Positions 25,224-37,900 of a DNA stretch of 64,000 bases are shown piece by piece. The DNA comes from Earliella scabrosa. Lineage: Eukaryota > Basidiomycota > Agaricomycetes > Polyporales > Polyporaceae. Under the pieces are notes generated by a model, which saw only the letters and a program-made list of their open reading frames with translations, ran no database searches and was not told where the DNA came from. The DNA lies in contig JABYQQ010000012.1 in the NCBI GenBank assembly GCA_022605405.1, positions 1,116,001-1,180,000 on the forward strand. Reading direction: 5' to 3'. A program made the position numbers and the translations under genes. The first letter of the stretch is position 1; each line of letters starts with the position of its first letter.

Positions 25224-26638
25224 CAGCAAGATACAACCACAGTGACGTTCGGGTCGCCGCCATCCCGACGTCACTAATGGGTCTCATCGTCACTCCTTCA
25301 TGCGAATTACCGTACATGGACATTTGCGCACCAAATGAGGCAATATTCCGCCTTGCGTCGATGAAGATGAACGAATTCATGACGTGTGTTACCCTGCGAC
25401 CCGCCTTCCAGCGGCCCGCCATAGTTGGTGCGTTCTTCGCTTCGACCGGCTGGCGATCGATGCAGCGTGCACGGGTATTGCGACAGCTGAAGTTATGCGC
25501 TGTGTAGTGCGTATTGACCCGTCTGCGAGGGCGCCACATTCTTTACAATTGCAAAGACGACATTAGCAAGGTTGCACAAACGTCGGGATCCAGGTGACCC
25601 ATGCCGTGCGATCACCCTATCCGAGTCGAGTCCAGAAGGATCGCAGTTCTACATCGTCCATGGCATGTGTGCAGATCCCAGGATTCCTGTGGGCAAACGC
25701 ACAGTATATCATGCTCAATATTCAACATGTCTCTCCGCCACTAGAATGGCGACATGGACTATCGAGGTCCGCAACGATGGGCATATCAGCTATATATTGG
25801 CAAAACAACCAGCGGCTTGTGAGTATGGTGAACTGCGGCGCCGATGTACATATCCTCCACATACCTGGGGCCGGTACTACTACCACGGCTGACAGCTGTG
25901 GAGGGAAAAGACTTGCTGCAACCTCGAGACCTGAGAGCCACGGAAATGGGAGGAGGGACCCGGATCGGTGCGGTGACGTACTCTTCTTGGACTCGAGCGA
26001 CTCGAGGCCGCGCGACCTGCGCTCGCTTGAATCTCCCTTGCCTCTTCCCAGCCTCCTCCCATCTGAGTCCCGCATCCCTGCTACGTATCTTTCATGAGCC
26101 AGAGCGACCCAGGCAGCATGGCATATATCCCGGCAACCAAGCGTCTGTACGCTCAGAGGACAGGCCGAATCACCGAGGAGCGCTGGATTCGGGGCGCGGC
26201 GGCTTGACATCCCGAGAGGTGAATGCAGGTAGGTGGTACGATGGAGAGTGATGTTGCACGATATTCTTCCGTCCAGCGTTCATGGACGGCGTCGGCCAGC
26301 CCGGGCACCGCTAGGCCTGCGTAGACACCTCCAGAGGGGCGCCTCTCACGGCGGTCTCGCCCGACGATGCAGCGCTGGAGAAGAGGGCACTGGCAAGAGG
26401 CTGGTCGGCATCTGGAGGCGGGGCACGGGCGATCTTTGCATTGCCAGAGCGGACGACGGAGCACAAGACTCAGAGCTCAGCCTGGCTTCACCATCGGGCT
26501 CCATGAGCGGGGAGAGACACGGGGACGAACCCGATAGGCCGACGGCGGCAAGATTAGATGTGCAGTGTGATCTAATCAGATCACATGGGCCCTGCCAAAA
26601 TTCGAGGTGAGTGGAACGACTTTGGATTGCGCGCTTGG
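25224..26638. other. gene-free block upstream of ERG3
   Basis: About 1.4 kb between the divergent hydrophilic-protein and ERG3 genes. Short open frames only, none recognisable. It holds both promoters. Confidence 0.5.
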
Positions 26639-26647
26639 AATATAAGC
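26639..26647 (+). promoter_or_regulatory. TATA-like box of ERG3
   Basis: AATATAAGC lies about 105 bases upstream of the ERG3 ATG. Sequence and position are consistent with a TATA element. Confidence 0.4.
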
Positions 26648-26751
26648 AGCGGGTTGCTGCCCCGTCTGCTCGTCGCCCCCGACGCCCTCGGCTTGCTACC
26701 CCTCACGCGACCTCAAGGTCCCCAGCAGCCGCCAGCCCCGTCCCCGCCGCC

Positions 26752-27974
26752 ATGGACATCGTTCTCCGCATCGCAGACAAGTACGTGCTCGATAGAGCAT
26801 GGGCCGCGCTTCTTCCCGTGTCCGCGTTCACAACCGCCGTCTCGAATGCGGCCGGCCTATACAACTCCTCTTCTCACGTCTCAGCCCCGTCTTCTCAGCC
26901 CTCTGCCTGGTCGCAACTCATCTCATATATCCCCCATCCGCCATTCCCTGACGAGCTCCTCACCGCACCCCTCATCGACTCTGGCAAGGTCGCGTCAGCA
27001 TGGCCGCGAGATTACTTTCCACGACAGGTCATCTCCCTCTTCGTCCTCACCCTCATCGGCATCCACGCCCTCTACTTCCTTTTTGCCGGTTTCTCATACC
27101 AGTTCATCTTTAACCATGAGATGATGAAGCACCCTCGCTTCCTCAAGAACCAGGTCAAGCTCGAGATCCAATCGAGCTTGAGGGCGTTCCCGGGAATGAT
27201 TGTCCTCACCCTTCCCTGGTTCGTGGCGGAGGTCCGAGGACACACAAAGCTCTATGACGACGTTCAGGAGTATGGCTGGGGATACCTGTTCTTCTCAATA
27301 CCTTTGTGAGTGTTGCTAGCCCTCCTGCTGACATGTGGCGAGCTGACATGCGCCCTGCAGGTTCCTGGTATTTACGGATTACTGCATCTACTGGATCCAC
27401 CGTTGGGAACATCACCCGATTTGCTACAAGTGGCTTCACAAGCCCCACCACAAGTGGCTGAGTGAGTCTTCCTTGCGCTTCCAACCCTCCCGCCGCAGTC
27501 TACTGACACCGCGCTCCCTCCAGTCCCCACGCCGTTCGCCTCGCATGCGTTCCACCCTCTCGACGGCTACCTCCAGTCTGTCCCCTACCACCTGTTCATC
27601 CACCTTTTCCCCCTCCAGCGCCAGCTCTACCTCTTCCTGTTCGTCTGCGTCAACCTCTGGTCCATCCTCATCCACGACTCGGACATGATCACCGGACACG
27701 CGCTCGAGAAGGTCATCAACGGCCCCGCCCACCACACCCTGCACCACCTCTACTTCACCGTGAACTACGGCCAGGTACGTCCCGTCTCGCCTCGCTTAGT
27801 TCCCCAGATCAAACCGGCCAGAAGCTGATGTACGCGCGCGTGCTCCAGTACTTCACGTGGGCAGACCGTATGGGCAACTCGTACCGGCAGCCCGCCTCCG
27901 AGCTCGACCCCATGCTCGAGATCAAGGCCCAGGAGGCGAAGAAACAAAAGGCGGCGCTCGGCAAGGAGCAGTAG
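26752..27974 (+). CDS. ERG3: C-5 sterol desaturase
   Basis: ER-membrane di-iron enzyme that introduces the C5-C6 double bond of the sterol ring in ergosterol synthesis. The three histidine boxes of the fatty-acid hydroxylase superfamily are present and ordered: HRWEHH, HKPHH and HHTLHH, with the spacing of Erg3. Hydrophobic segments include [22 protein letters not shown] and [14 protein letters not shown] upstream of box 1. Four exons: splices join SIPL to FLVFTDY, KWL to [10 protein letters not shown] and NYGQ to YFTWADRMG. The C-terminus ([13 protein letters not shown]) is lysine-rich, with a Lys at position -4, which may serve as an ER signal. Length about 340-350 residues, normal for Erg3. 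Complete. Confidence 0.95.
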
Positions 27975-28738
27975 AGTTGCGCTCCCCCTGCCCGCCCCGC
28001 CCGCCCCTCCCGCGTGCTCGTTATTTTGATTTATGCTGTCTGTCACGATACGCCACGACCACGGCTCGTCCAAATGTACATTACTATACATACCGCCCAC
28101 CGCCTCGGCAGGAGCCTGCCGCGCAGGAGGAGGCACACACCATCTCTCAGTTACTAGTAGAGGAACGATGATCTAATAGGTTGCTATCTCCAGAGCCGTG
28201 TAGTTCATCTAATGGACGTCTTGTTTGCATTCGGTCTGGCAAGATTTGCCAGCAATCATATCCTACGTTTCATGGTGCTTGAGATGGCGGGGAGGCTCGT
28301 TCGTGAGACGTCGAGGATTGCTTCTCGTTGACTGTCGTTACATATTGAGAGGTGCCGGCTCTGGCAGCCCAAGCTGGATTCGGGACGGAACTAACCATTG
28401 CAACATGAGAAAGACAGCACAGCAATACAGTACCGGACACGATGATAGTTCAAAAAATATCAGGACGACGGGGCAGGAAAATACAGTGAGACATAGCGGG
28501 TCGAACTCGAGGGTGAAGTATGTATGTAGTTGGAAGTACACAGTGATGATGGAATCCCGGGACCCGCCTGGAGGCGCTGCGCGACGCGTTTTTCTCGAGT
28601 GTACTATCCCCCTGACGTGCCGCTCGCACCCAGCGGTCCCTCCATCGTTCCTCCTCATATCTTGAGCGCGGTCACTCGAGCGGGAACGCAGCCGACACTG
28701 CGTGACCTGGGACAAGGACCCATGGGGCGGGGGAGGGC
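27975..28738. other. intergenic, convergent 3' ends
   Basis: 3' regions of ERG3 and RAE1. No gene recognised. Confidence 0.5.
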
Positions 28739-30241
28739 TCACCGCTTCTGCTGCTTGCGCTTCACTTCGTCGTCCTTGCACGCGTGCAGCATCAGCTTGT
28801 TCGGCTGCCCGGGCGTCATGCCCGAGTGGCCCTTGGACCAGTCGTACGAGACGGCGTACGCGAAGATGGTGCCCGTGCGGTTGAACGCGGTGCAGGGCAC
28901 CGGACCGGGGGCGGGCTCGAAGGCTGGAAGAAGGACGAGTCTGAGCAGGAGGAAAAAACATGGCACAACATAGTGACGCACACTTGAGACGCGTGCGTGC
29001 GTCTTTGTCCCAGTAGTTGATGGTTCCGTCGGAGCCTGGATCATCATGCGTCTCAGCGCAAAGAAGTGCGACAAGGGTGGGTGGATTTACCGCAGGTTGA
29101 GAATGTGCCGTGCACAGGATGGAAGGAGATGTCGTTCACGGAGTAGACGAGGGATTGGTCCTTCGAAGTTGGGGTCTGATCGCGACGGTGGCATTTGAAG
29201 GAAAAGTTATTGGGAGCCTGCTTGTCGTCGACATACCTGATGGTTGTGAGTGAGAGAGATGTTCGCGTTACGAGCAACGTATCATTAACGCACTGGATGG
29301 CTACACGGCCTTCAATACTGCCAACAGCGAAGCCGTCCGCGCCAGGGAAGCACGAGACTACCCGTGTCTGCCACTTGAGTGGAGAGACAAGGGTCTAAAA
29401 TGTGGGCAGAGTGGGTGTGAGACAAGTCCGTGTCGTGTCGTATGAGTGGTCTGAGATTCACGCACCTTGAATGCGGTGGTAGGGTTCTGCAAGTTGAACA
29501 CTTGTATGTGGCGTTCGGCTGTACCGACTACCATGAGAGGATACACCACGTCCATCGTGTAACACCGCTCAGGCAGCGTCACGGTGGAGACAGGGTTTGG
29601 CGTGCGCAAGTCCCAATACTGTGCGAGAATTGAGACGAAGATGAGAGGAACGGGGACGCAGGGACTGACCTTGATCGTCTTGTCCCAACTGCCGGTGGCC
29701 AGCACCCCGCCTTGAGGAGCCTCTATCCATCGCACCACTCGGATGGGCGCGTCGTGTTGAGCGACCTGCGTCGCCTGGGCAGTAGTCACGTCGAACATCC
29801 TCCCAGCATTGTCTGCGCCACCGGAGAATATCTTGGACCCATCCTGCGAGTAAAGGGGCGCACCGTGGTTGGAGTCCGCTCCCTTCCACATTCTATTTAC
29901 ACGACATGCACCGACGTACCTTGTTCCAGCATACGCTCAGCACGGGGCCCTGGTGGGGATACATGGCCTTGCCTTGTGTTTGTCCAGTCGCGCCGACCTC
30001 GTAGATTCGAACCTGGCCACCGAGCAATGTCAGACATACGTTTCCCGGTCTTCCGACGCGTCATCAGAGATCACAGTCGTACGTTGTTATCCCAAGACCC
30101 GACCGCGAGATAATCAGCAGTAGGCGAGAAGGACAAGGAGGATATTGAGTCGGTCGGGGGGTCGGCGACTTCGATGTCTTTCTCCACAGCCGCGCTGGTC
30201 GAGCCCATGTTGCCCGAGTTGGCGCTTGCAAAGAACGACAT
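28739..30241 (-). CDS. RAE1: mRNA export factor, WD40 protein Rae1/Gle2
   Basis: Seven-bladed beta-propeller that binds the GLEBS motif of Nup98-type nucleoporins and acts in mRNA export. Repeats in order: [27 protein letters not shown], then [84 protein letters not shown] and [26 protein letters not shown], a blade with [36 protein letters not shown], and a last strand ending [13 protein letters not shown]. The [15 protein letters not shown] and KCHRRD features are specific to Rae1. About eight exons with short introns, roughly 355 residues, matching the family. The basic tail (VKRKQQKR) is normal. Complete. Confidence 0.95.
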
Positions 30242-30746
30242 GGCGGATGGACCACTGGCCTGGTTGCCCTTTGCGAGAGAGAGGAGGAGAGCAGATGGCA
30301 GTCAAGACTCAACTAGAGATGAGCTTCGGGTCCGACATGCGGCACGTTCACTTCCACGACGCGTGACTCAACTCCTAAACAGGCAGTCACGCATGTCACA
30401 CCGCGGTTTCTTGGCAAATCAGGACAACTTGACGGAGACGTCACCAGCACTTGTGCCGAGTTGCTTGTAAGTGCCTATAGTTACGTTCTGCTGGGGATGG
30501 GGACAGGATCACCTCGAGTTCTGTGTCCCATCAACCATGACCGACGATGGGTAAGCGCCCACGATGTTAACCATGCATTGTAACCATACTGCACTATAAG
30601 TACTGCCATCTACTCGCGCAGTAACGGCGATTGAGTGCGTTATGGTCTCGTGAGACCACGACGGCATCTGCACCTTCAAATTGTGTGGGGGCAGCGGGTC
30701 TCAGGCGCTTGATTTCCACCATGAGTTACACAGACAAAAAATCTTT

Positions 30747-30833
30747 CGACCAACCTGGGGATCGAACCCAGAATCTCCAGCTAACAAGTGAGAACACCGG
30801 AAACTGACGCCTTAGCCATTAGGCCAGTCGGCC
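30747..30833 (-). tRNA. tRNA-Arg (anticodon CCG) with intron
   Basis: An 87-nt gene folds as a tRNA when 14 nt are removed. The acceptor stem is GGCCGAC with GTTGGTC (7 pairs, two G-U), and the D arm is GCC-TAATGGCTAA-GGC. The anticodon stem is TCAGT with GCTGG. The loop is TTCCGG-intron-A, with the 14-nt intron just after position 37, the standard place. The T arm is CTGGG-TTCGATC-CCCAG. The discriminator base G fits arginine. Six T residues for RNA polymerase III termination follow a few bases downstream on the minus strand. Confidence 0.92.
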
Positions 30834-31050
30834 AACAACCCAAAATTCTCAGCCTGTACCTCGATGTTGTAGCAGCCTTCAGGATGCTCAGTTCAATCCA
30901 AGTCGTTCATACATGAGTCGTAGTATAAGGTCGTATGCATTCAGTCGTACACGCGCAGCTGCCTCGTTCGAAGGGCCAGCCCGAACACCCACCGTATATC
31001 AGAGTTTCCCATCCAACGACGGCCCAGTCCCACAGCCCCATCTTGTAGAT

Positions 31051-32973
31051 TTAGATGTGCGCAAACTCGTCCGTTGCCTGAATGGGGCCCATTCGTTATT
31101 TCTCCAATCACTGGAAGGCCAAGGAAAGCCCACCTTCACGAGGAGCCTGCTGGTCCCGGGCTCACGGGAGGAGTGGCCTGCATCGGGGACGATGTGGAGC
31201 GTGATCTCGGGCCAGACCTTCTTGAGCGCATACGCCGTCGTCGCCGGACAGATCACGTCGTATCGGCCTTGGACGACCACACACGGAATGTGACGACTGC
31301 CATGAATTGGACGATGAGGCGGGGCGAGGGGAGACGAGACGAAAAACTAATGGGCACGTACATCTTGTCGATCTCCTGCTTGTCCAGCAGCTGGCCGTCT
31401 CTCATGAAGCCCTGTTCAGTCGGTTAGCAGCAGCGCGCCATGGGATGGGAGAAGAGGAGCACTCATACGTACGTCGTTCACAAAGTAGTGGTTCTCTATC
31501 CTCGCGAATGCGCTGCAGATTCGTGTGAGCCGCGAGACGCGTAGCTCACGCCCATGGCAACTCACTTCGCAAAGTCGTCCTTCTCGGCCTCTGCAACATG
31601 CGCCGGATCGACGTGCAGCTTCGACGTCCACATCTCCCACTTGGTCCACGCGCGCGCGGCCGTCAGGCGCGTCTCGTCATCCGTAGAGTTGAGTTGTGCG
31701 TGGTACGCCAGGACGAGGTCCTGTCGCTCTGCCTCAGGGATGGGCGCAATAAACTCCTCCCTTTGGTGGAATTGAAGTGAGTTCCGGCGAGACGGCATAA
31801 GCAGCTGCGTCAAATTCGCACCATGCTTCGGGGAAGAGGTGCGATGCGCCTTCTTGATAGAAGAAACGAAGCTCGCTATTAGAGCAGAGGTTGGTGAGCC
31901 AAACGATACAATGATTTCAGCGGACAACTCACCTCTTGCGCAGTGTGAAAACACCACTGCACGACCAGTCACGTCATGAAGGTGTATGATACAAGGGACG
32001 TGCATACCGGAGCACCATCGTCTTCACGCGATCAGGATGGGACTGAACGAATCTCGTTCAAGCAGATTCAGCGAGCAGGAATGAACAACAACGGCTGACC
32101 TGAGCGTACGCGAGGGAGAGCGTAGACCCCTTGCGTCCATTCGTCGCGTTCAATCCCGCTCTCTGATACTCGAGATCCAAACAGGAGGCTCACCCAGGAG
32201 CCGCCAAAGACGTGCCACTTCTCGATCCCGAGATGTTCACGTATTTTCTCGATGTCTTTCACGAGATCCCATGTCGTATTTTCCTCCAGAGATGCAGTGC
32301 TACACGGAGATCGGGGGTTTTGAGTTCGGCAATCGTCCGGCAAACCCTGGTTGACTATGGTATTGCGTATACGTACGGGGTGGATTTGCCTGCGCCTCTC
32401 TGGTCGAACAGAACGATCTATACCGCGATACGAGTGCGTCCATCAGATCTTCATTGTCGACATCACTTACAGGCATGAGCACGCGACACACACCTTGTAC
32501 TTGCTAGGATCGAAGAACGAGCGGTCCTTCGCATCGAATCCTCCGCCAGGACCGCCGTGCAAGAACACGACTAGAAGCGCGATTAGCATGCAACGCGCAT
32601 GATCACCGCCGGATAAAGCACGCACCAGGGTTCCCATCCCTCTTACCGCATATCTCGTAGCTGACGGCACCGACTGTGTTATCTATGCTGGCATCGCGTG
32701 ACGACAAGCTACGCACTAGAGCGTATGGATGTCCGAGACCTTGAGCGTCCCAGTCTCGTAAGGCTCGATCGGCGGATACATGTGGGGATAGGGAGGCGTT
32801 GTGCTGAGGGATCTCGTGCACTGGGTCGACCTTAGGCTGGAGGTGAAAGCACTATGTTGACGTCTGCAAAGTTGGAGAGGCTGATATGTTCCAAGGTTCT
32901 TCCGTAGACCCGATACGAACACACAGGCTGCAGTGCGCAAGACCGTGCGGGAGAAGATGCCCGATCTGAGCAT
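31051..32973 (-). CDS. proline iminopeptidase (peptidase S33)
   Basis: Alpha/beta-hydrolase that removes N-terminal proline from peptides. Seen: oxyanion motif FLHGGPGGGFD, nucleophile elbow GGSWGS after splicing, HP and DQRG-type segments, catalytic Asp region VVVQGRYDVICPATTAYALKK and catalytic His in DAGHSSREPG. The final exon is short (ATDEFAHI). About ten exons with short introns. The core start MYPPIEPYETG (ATG at 32781) matches the usual N-terminus. However, the frame is open upstream to an ATG at 32973, adding 64 residues with no Asp or Glu and eight Arg, like a mitochondrial presequence. I give the longer form; initiation at 32781 would yield the normal cytosolic enzyme. Confidence 0.9.
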
Positions 32974-33163
32974 GCTCCTGGTACGAGCACTCGCAGCTGT
33001 CACCTAATCTAGCTCGAGCTTCCGGGCAAAAAAACCAATAGCGACTTTAGTCCGAGACTGCCGTACATGGCATGTCACCTTCCATCTTGGGTGTACTGTA
33101 TGATGTCATGGCCCCCGTCATGGCTATGCGACTCTTGGAGAGACTCTGAGCGAGATGGGTGGG

Positions 33164-33169
33164 TATAAG
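33164..33169 (+). promoter_or_regulatory. TATA-like box of PMI
   Basis: TATAAG about 40 bases upstream of the mannose-6-phosphate isomerase ATG. Weakly supported. Confidence 0.4.
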
Positions 33170-33207
33170 TTACACTATTCGACCCTGCATGCCCTTCAAC
33201 TTCACCA

Positions 33208-34723
33208 ATGACGACGCGCAAGAACCTCATCCGCCTCCAAGCTGCAACACAGGAGTACGACTGGGGACGACAAGGCTCGTCTTCTCTCGCCGCTCGCCTC
33301 GGTCATAACGCCGTTGGCCATGGATTCCAAATTGACGAGACAAAGTCGTACGCAGAGGTATGGTCCGCTTCCAGCTGCCGTGCTCTCCGACGCTTACCCG
33401 TGCAACGCAGATATGGATGGGCACTCACTCGAACGGCCCCGCACATCTGTACGACTCGCCGTCCACATCTCTTCTCTCGCTCATCTCCTCCGATCCCAAG
33501 TACTATCTCGGAGAGACCCTCCTCCGCAAATGGCCATCAACAACCCACGTACCTTATCTCTTCAAAGTCCTCTCCATAAAGAAAGCGCTCCCGCTGCAGG
33601 CGCACCCGGACAAGGGTCTGGCAGAGCAACTCCAGCTCAAAGACCCCTCCAACTTCGTAGACCCCAACCACAAGCCCGAGATTGCAGTTGCAATCGGGGA
33701 GCCCCTCCGCGTGACACGGGCTCAATACTTGGCGGAAGGGAAGGTGAACAAGAACGAGCCTGACGTGGGCGACGCAGACACGGCGTTCACCGGCTTCGTC
33801 GGTTTCCGCCCGCTCGAGGAGATCAAGACCTTCCTCCAGACCATCCCCGAAATCGCGGCCGCGATCGGCAGCCGCCCGCTGGTCGACGGGTTCATCGCGA
33901 GCCCGTCCAAAGACGTCTTGAAGCAGATCTACGGCAGGCTGCTGAAGCGCGGCGTGGAGGCGCGCGAGGAGGTCGCACAATGCATCGAGCAACTGCAGAG
34001 CCGCATCAAGGGGGACGGAGGCACGCTCGGCTTCCGCACCTCGACGGTCGCCAGCCTCGTGCTCAAGGTGAACTCCCAGTACCCGGGCGACGCGGGTGTG
34101 CTCGCCACAGCGTTCTTCATGAACTTTGTGGAGCTGCGGAAGGGCGAGGGCATCTACATCGGCGCGGACGAGATCCACGCTTACCTTGAGGGCGGTGCGT
34201 CCCAATTGCCTAGCCATATCCCTGTCTGCTGGAAGCTCATCGTCCCCGGACCATCTCAGATATTATCGAGTGCATGGCAGTCTCGGACAACGTCGTGAAC
34301 GCAGCGTTTGATTCTCCTGACTCGCTGGCTTCACAAGTCGACACATTCGTCGACATGCTCACGTACACCGCCCGGCCGCCCTCGCACTGGGCTCTACCCG
34401 CACAAAAGTATCAACACTCGCAACTCGGTCGCTCGGTCAAATACGATCCACCAATGGAGGAGTTCGTCGTCGTCGGCACATTCCTCAGCGCAAAGAACGC
34501 GAAGGATGAATGTCTAGGCGCTGTGGACGGTCCAACGACCGGGATCGTGACGAGAGGGCGAGTGAAGATCGCTACGAACAAAGGGGAAGTCACGGAACAA
34601 CTGGAGTTGGGCGAGGGTGGAGTGGTCTTCGTTCCGCCCGGCAACGAGATCCAGGTTGAGGTGTTCGAAGGACAAGGTTCCGAAGAAGCAGGCGAGGTCT
34701 GGTGGTCGCTATTTGGGGCATAG
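33208..34723 (+). CDS. PMI40: mannose-6-phosphate isomerase
   Basis: Zinc enzyme that interconverts fructose-6-phosphate and mannose-6-phosphate, supplying mannose for GDP-mannose, glycosylation and cell wall. Type I PMI signatures: YDWG near the N-terminus, YAEIWMGTHSNGPA across the first splice, LFKVLSIKKALPLQAHPDK with zinc-binding Gln and His, and GADEIHAYLEG with zinc-binding Glu and His. Three exons: a short intron after TKSYAE and another after AYLEG, which resumes at DIIECMAVSDNVVNA. The C-terminal cupin ends EVWWSLFGA. Length about 440 residues, normal. Start at the first ATG. Complete and intact. Confidence 0.95.
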
Positions 34724-34906
34724 AGACGACGATCAGTGCCCGTCCCAAGACACGAGCTCGCTGCCCGGGGGACTGCGATTTGTAGCAATATCACACACGA
34801 TGTAGCACAGCACATGCCAGATGTACAACAGCACAACTCCATAGAATACAACATCCTCAGCCTAGATCGCTCTATACATGCGCCAGCAGCGCACACGACA
34901 AAACGC

Positions 34907-37900
34907 TCAGACATACAACCACTTGCCGCGACCCGAGGCCCACTTCGAGAGCTCCACGGTGCTCACGCTTTCGAACTGCGTGCGAATCGAGGGCTGGGGC
35001 ACCATGCCCTCGCCGAGCTGACCGTCCTCCCGACCAGGGTCCGGAGTCGCCGGCGGGGAGAGCGGCGGGGAGTCTTCGGTCTCCTCGATCGCGATTTCAT
35101 CATATGGCGAGAGGATACCGAGTCCGGAGCCACCAACGGCAGTCACGTACGGCTGGAAATCGGCCGCCTTGAGCGAGGCGATGAGCGCCTGTAGCTTCTC
35201 ATCAGGGAATTCTGAGGGACACATGTGAGTAAGCCAAGGGTGAGGGAGTCTCCAGGGGGACACGCACCATCCGGGACGAGCGTGACGGCACATCCGCCGC
35301 CTCCAGCGCCGGTGAGCTTCGTGCTCAGGCGGTACGGCGCGCCGGCTGTCTTCGCACGAATAACCTCCAGCGAAGGGTGAGACACGCCGAGCGCAGCCAG
35401 ACGGACATGGTTCTCGTCAATGAGAGCCTAGAAGGAGTGACCATCAGGATTCTCCAGCACAGACATATTCACCGTCAACATACCGAGAGACCACGCAGGA
35501 GCACGTTGCGCGGGATCTCAGGATCCGCGAGCGCCCGACGGGCCTCGTTGCTGATGACCTGAATAGCGTCGAGGATCTTGCCGACCGTCTCTGGCTCCAT
35601 CGCCTTCTTCCTTGCCACACCCGCCACGAGCGCCTTCGTGTCCCGCGGGACCTTCGAGTCGATGAGCAGGAACCGCAGTGACTTGAAGCCCTGGATCTGG
35701 TCCATCCCGCTCCTCTTCCCGAACCCAGGCCGCACATACGCGAGCGCGCCACCGAAGACGGCGACCGAGTTGTCGACCCCTGAGGGGTTCCCGTGCAGGA
35801 CCTTCTCGGAGACAAACGCCCACCGGTTCGTCTCCTCCGCGATATCGGGCGGGATGGCGCGGCGGCCACCGTGCGAGACGTGAATGTGGCCTGGGTCGTC
35901 GTCGGTTGGCTCGCGCGACGGCGGGGGAACGGAGGGCAACTCGATGCGTCCATGCAGAATGAGGAGGGCCGTTGCGATGCAGACGGAGAAGGAAGCGGAG
36001 GAGCCGAGACCAGCACCAATGGGGAGGGTAGAGCGGCAGACGAAGTGGAAGGATGGCCTGTCGCTGCCATAGGCCATCATCATGTACAGATAGAGGAAGG
36101 CAATGGCTGCTGCGTGTGTCTTCGGGGGCATCTCGGCTTCGGGAGGAAGAGCCCTGGCCTTGATGGCGTCGATGACACGTTGGTCGAGAGTATCAGGGTG
36201 GTCTTCGCCCTTCGGTACGGGGACTACTGCATCCCAAGGAAGCTCATCGATGTCCCATTCGTGCTTATAATTGCTGATATCCGCGAAGTGCACAGAGACC
36301 TTGTTGTCGTAACGCGGGGAGGTGAGACCGTAACAACGCAAGTCGACAGATGCTGCAACAGCCGTCTACCGAGTACGTCAGCAAGGCGACAGTCCCTAGC
36401 CCGAAGCTACTCACAACGCCATGTACAACTGCATGTTCACCGAACAAGATAACCTTGCCCGGAGCGCTGACAAACCACTCGCGGTGTTGATGGGGACGTG
36501 CAGTCCGTGCCTCGCCAAGTGCCAATTTCTCTACAGCACGACTGATAGGGTTGGGAATCCTGATATAATCGTTCGCAGCGAACGTGATTGCGCCAGCTTC
36601 AATCAGGGCATGGCGGAGATCGTCCAGTAGATCTGCAGGATCCTCGATTCCGACACAGAGACGGATCAAATCCTCGGGGAGACCGCGAGCCGCGCGGGTG
36701 GCAGGGTCGATCGAAGCATGACTGGAGAGTAAAGTTAGACCACAGTTCTCTTGTCGTAAACATGTAGCAACTTACGACATCACACAGGGCATGCTGATGA
36801 GACTGTTTACACAGCCAAAGCTCACACTGATTCCCCACAGTCGGGTAGCAGCGACAATACGTTCGCTCAGCTCCTTGTCTCCAGTCTCAAAGGATAGTAC
36901 TGCGCCATAACCTGAACACGCCATGCACACCTGAGCAACAGGTCAAGTCATAATCGTGGAAGAAACACTCACCATCAGAGATCCTGTCATGAATCTCTTT
37001 ACCAGGATGGTTCGGCAGGCCTGGATAGTGGGTGACGAAGCCAAGCTTCGACAACATCTGTGCAACAAGCATGGCGGTTGACTGCTGACGATCCATTCGG
37101 ATAGCCAGAGTCTTCGTCCCTCGGAGCAGTAGGAAAGAGTCGAACGGCGTGAGCGCGTTACCGACCGCGTTGATCATGAACGCGATTTCCTGAACGTTTT
37201 ATATCAACTCAACAGGTTCCAGACGACCCAGACTCGCAGAAAGACGTAACACGGACCTTAGCGAGATCGTCCCGGTTACATGTGATGACACCCGCCATCA
37301 AGTCGTGGTGTCCGCTGAGGTACTTGGTCGCGCTGTCATACACGATGTCCGCACCGTGCTCGAGGGGCCTCTGGAGGTAGGGGCTCATCATGGTGTTGTC
37401 GACCACGACCACCGCATCTTCGCACTTCTCCTTCACCAAAGCGCTGATGCGCGCAATATCGACGATTTTGAGGAGAGGGTTTGTGGGAGACTCGAGCAGG
37501 ACCATTGCGGTCTTGCCCGGGTGGAGGACAGGGATGACCGCCTCAGCGTTGGTTGTGTCAACGTGATGGACCGTCACACCCATGTGCGCACGGAGATAAG
37601 TCAGGAGGCGGTTCGTGCCGCCGTATAGATCATCCCCTGCGATGACCTCGGAGCCTGGCTTGAGGAGGCGAGTGATCACATCGAGGGCAGCCATGCCGCT
37701 TGAGACAGCGAATGCATGGGTAGCGGAGGAGATCTTGGCAATGTGATGTTCTGTACACTACTGGTCAGATCTCTAGCATGATTGACGCAAAAATCCATAG
37801 GTTGAACTATCTTTGCACTCTCATTCTACGCAACAAGCCTCTTGCTGAGTGCGAAGAAGGCTCGTCAGGAATCTGGCAAACAGCCAGGATACACAGATCG

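Noticed and set aside
32974..33003. Further N-terminal extension of proline iminopeptidase to 33003
   Set aside because: The codon at 33003 is GTG, not ATG; the first true ATG is at 32973.
34907..36500. Mevalonate kinase as a separate gene
   Set aside because: No in-frame ATG exists before the kinase phosphate loop in its exon, and the exon continues from the lyase frame, so the fusion is the simpler reading.
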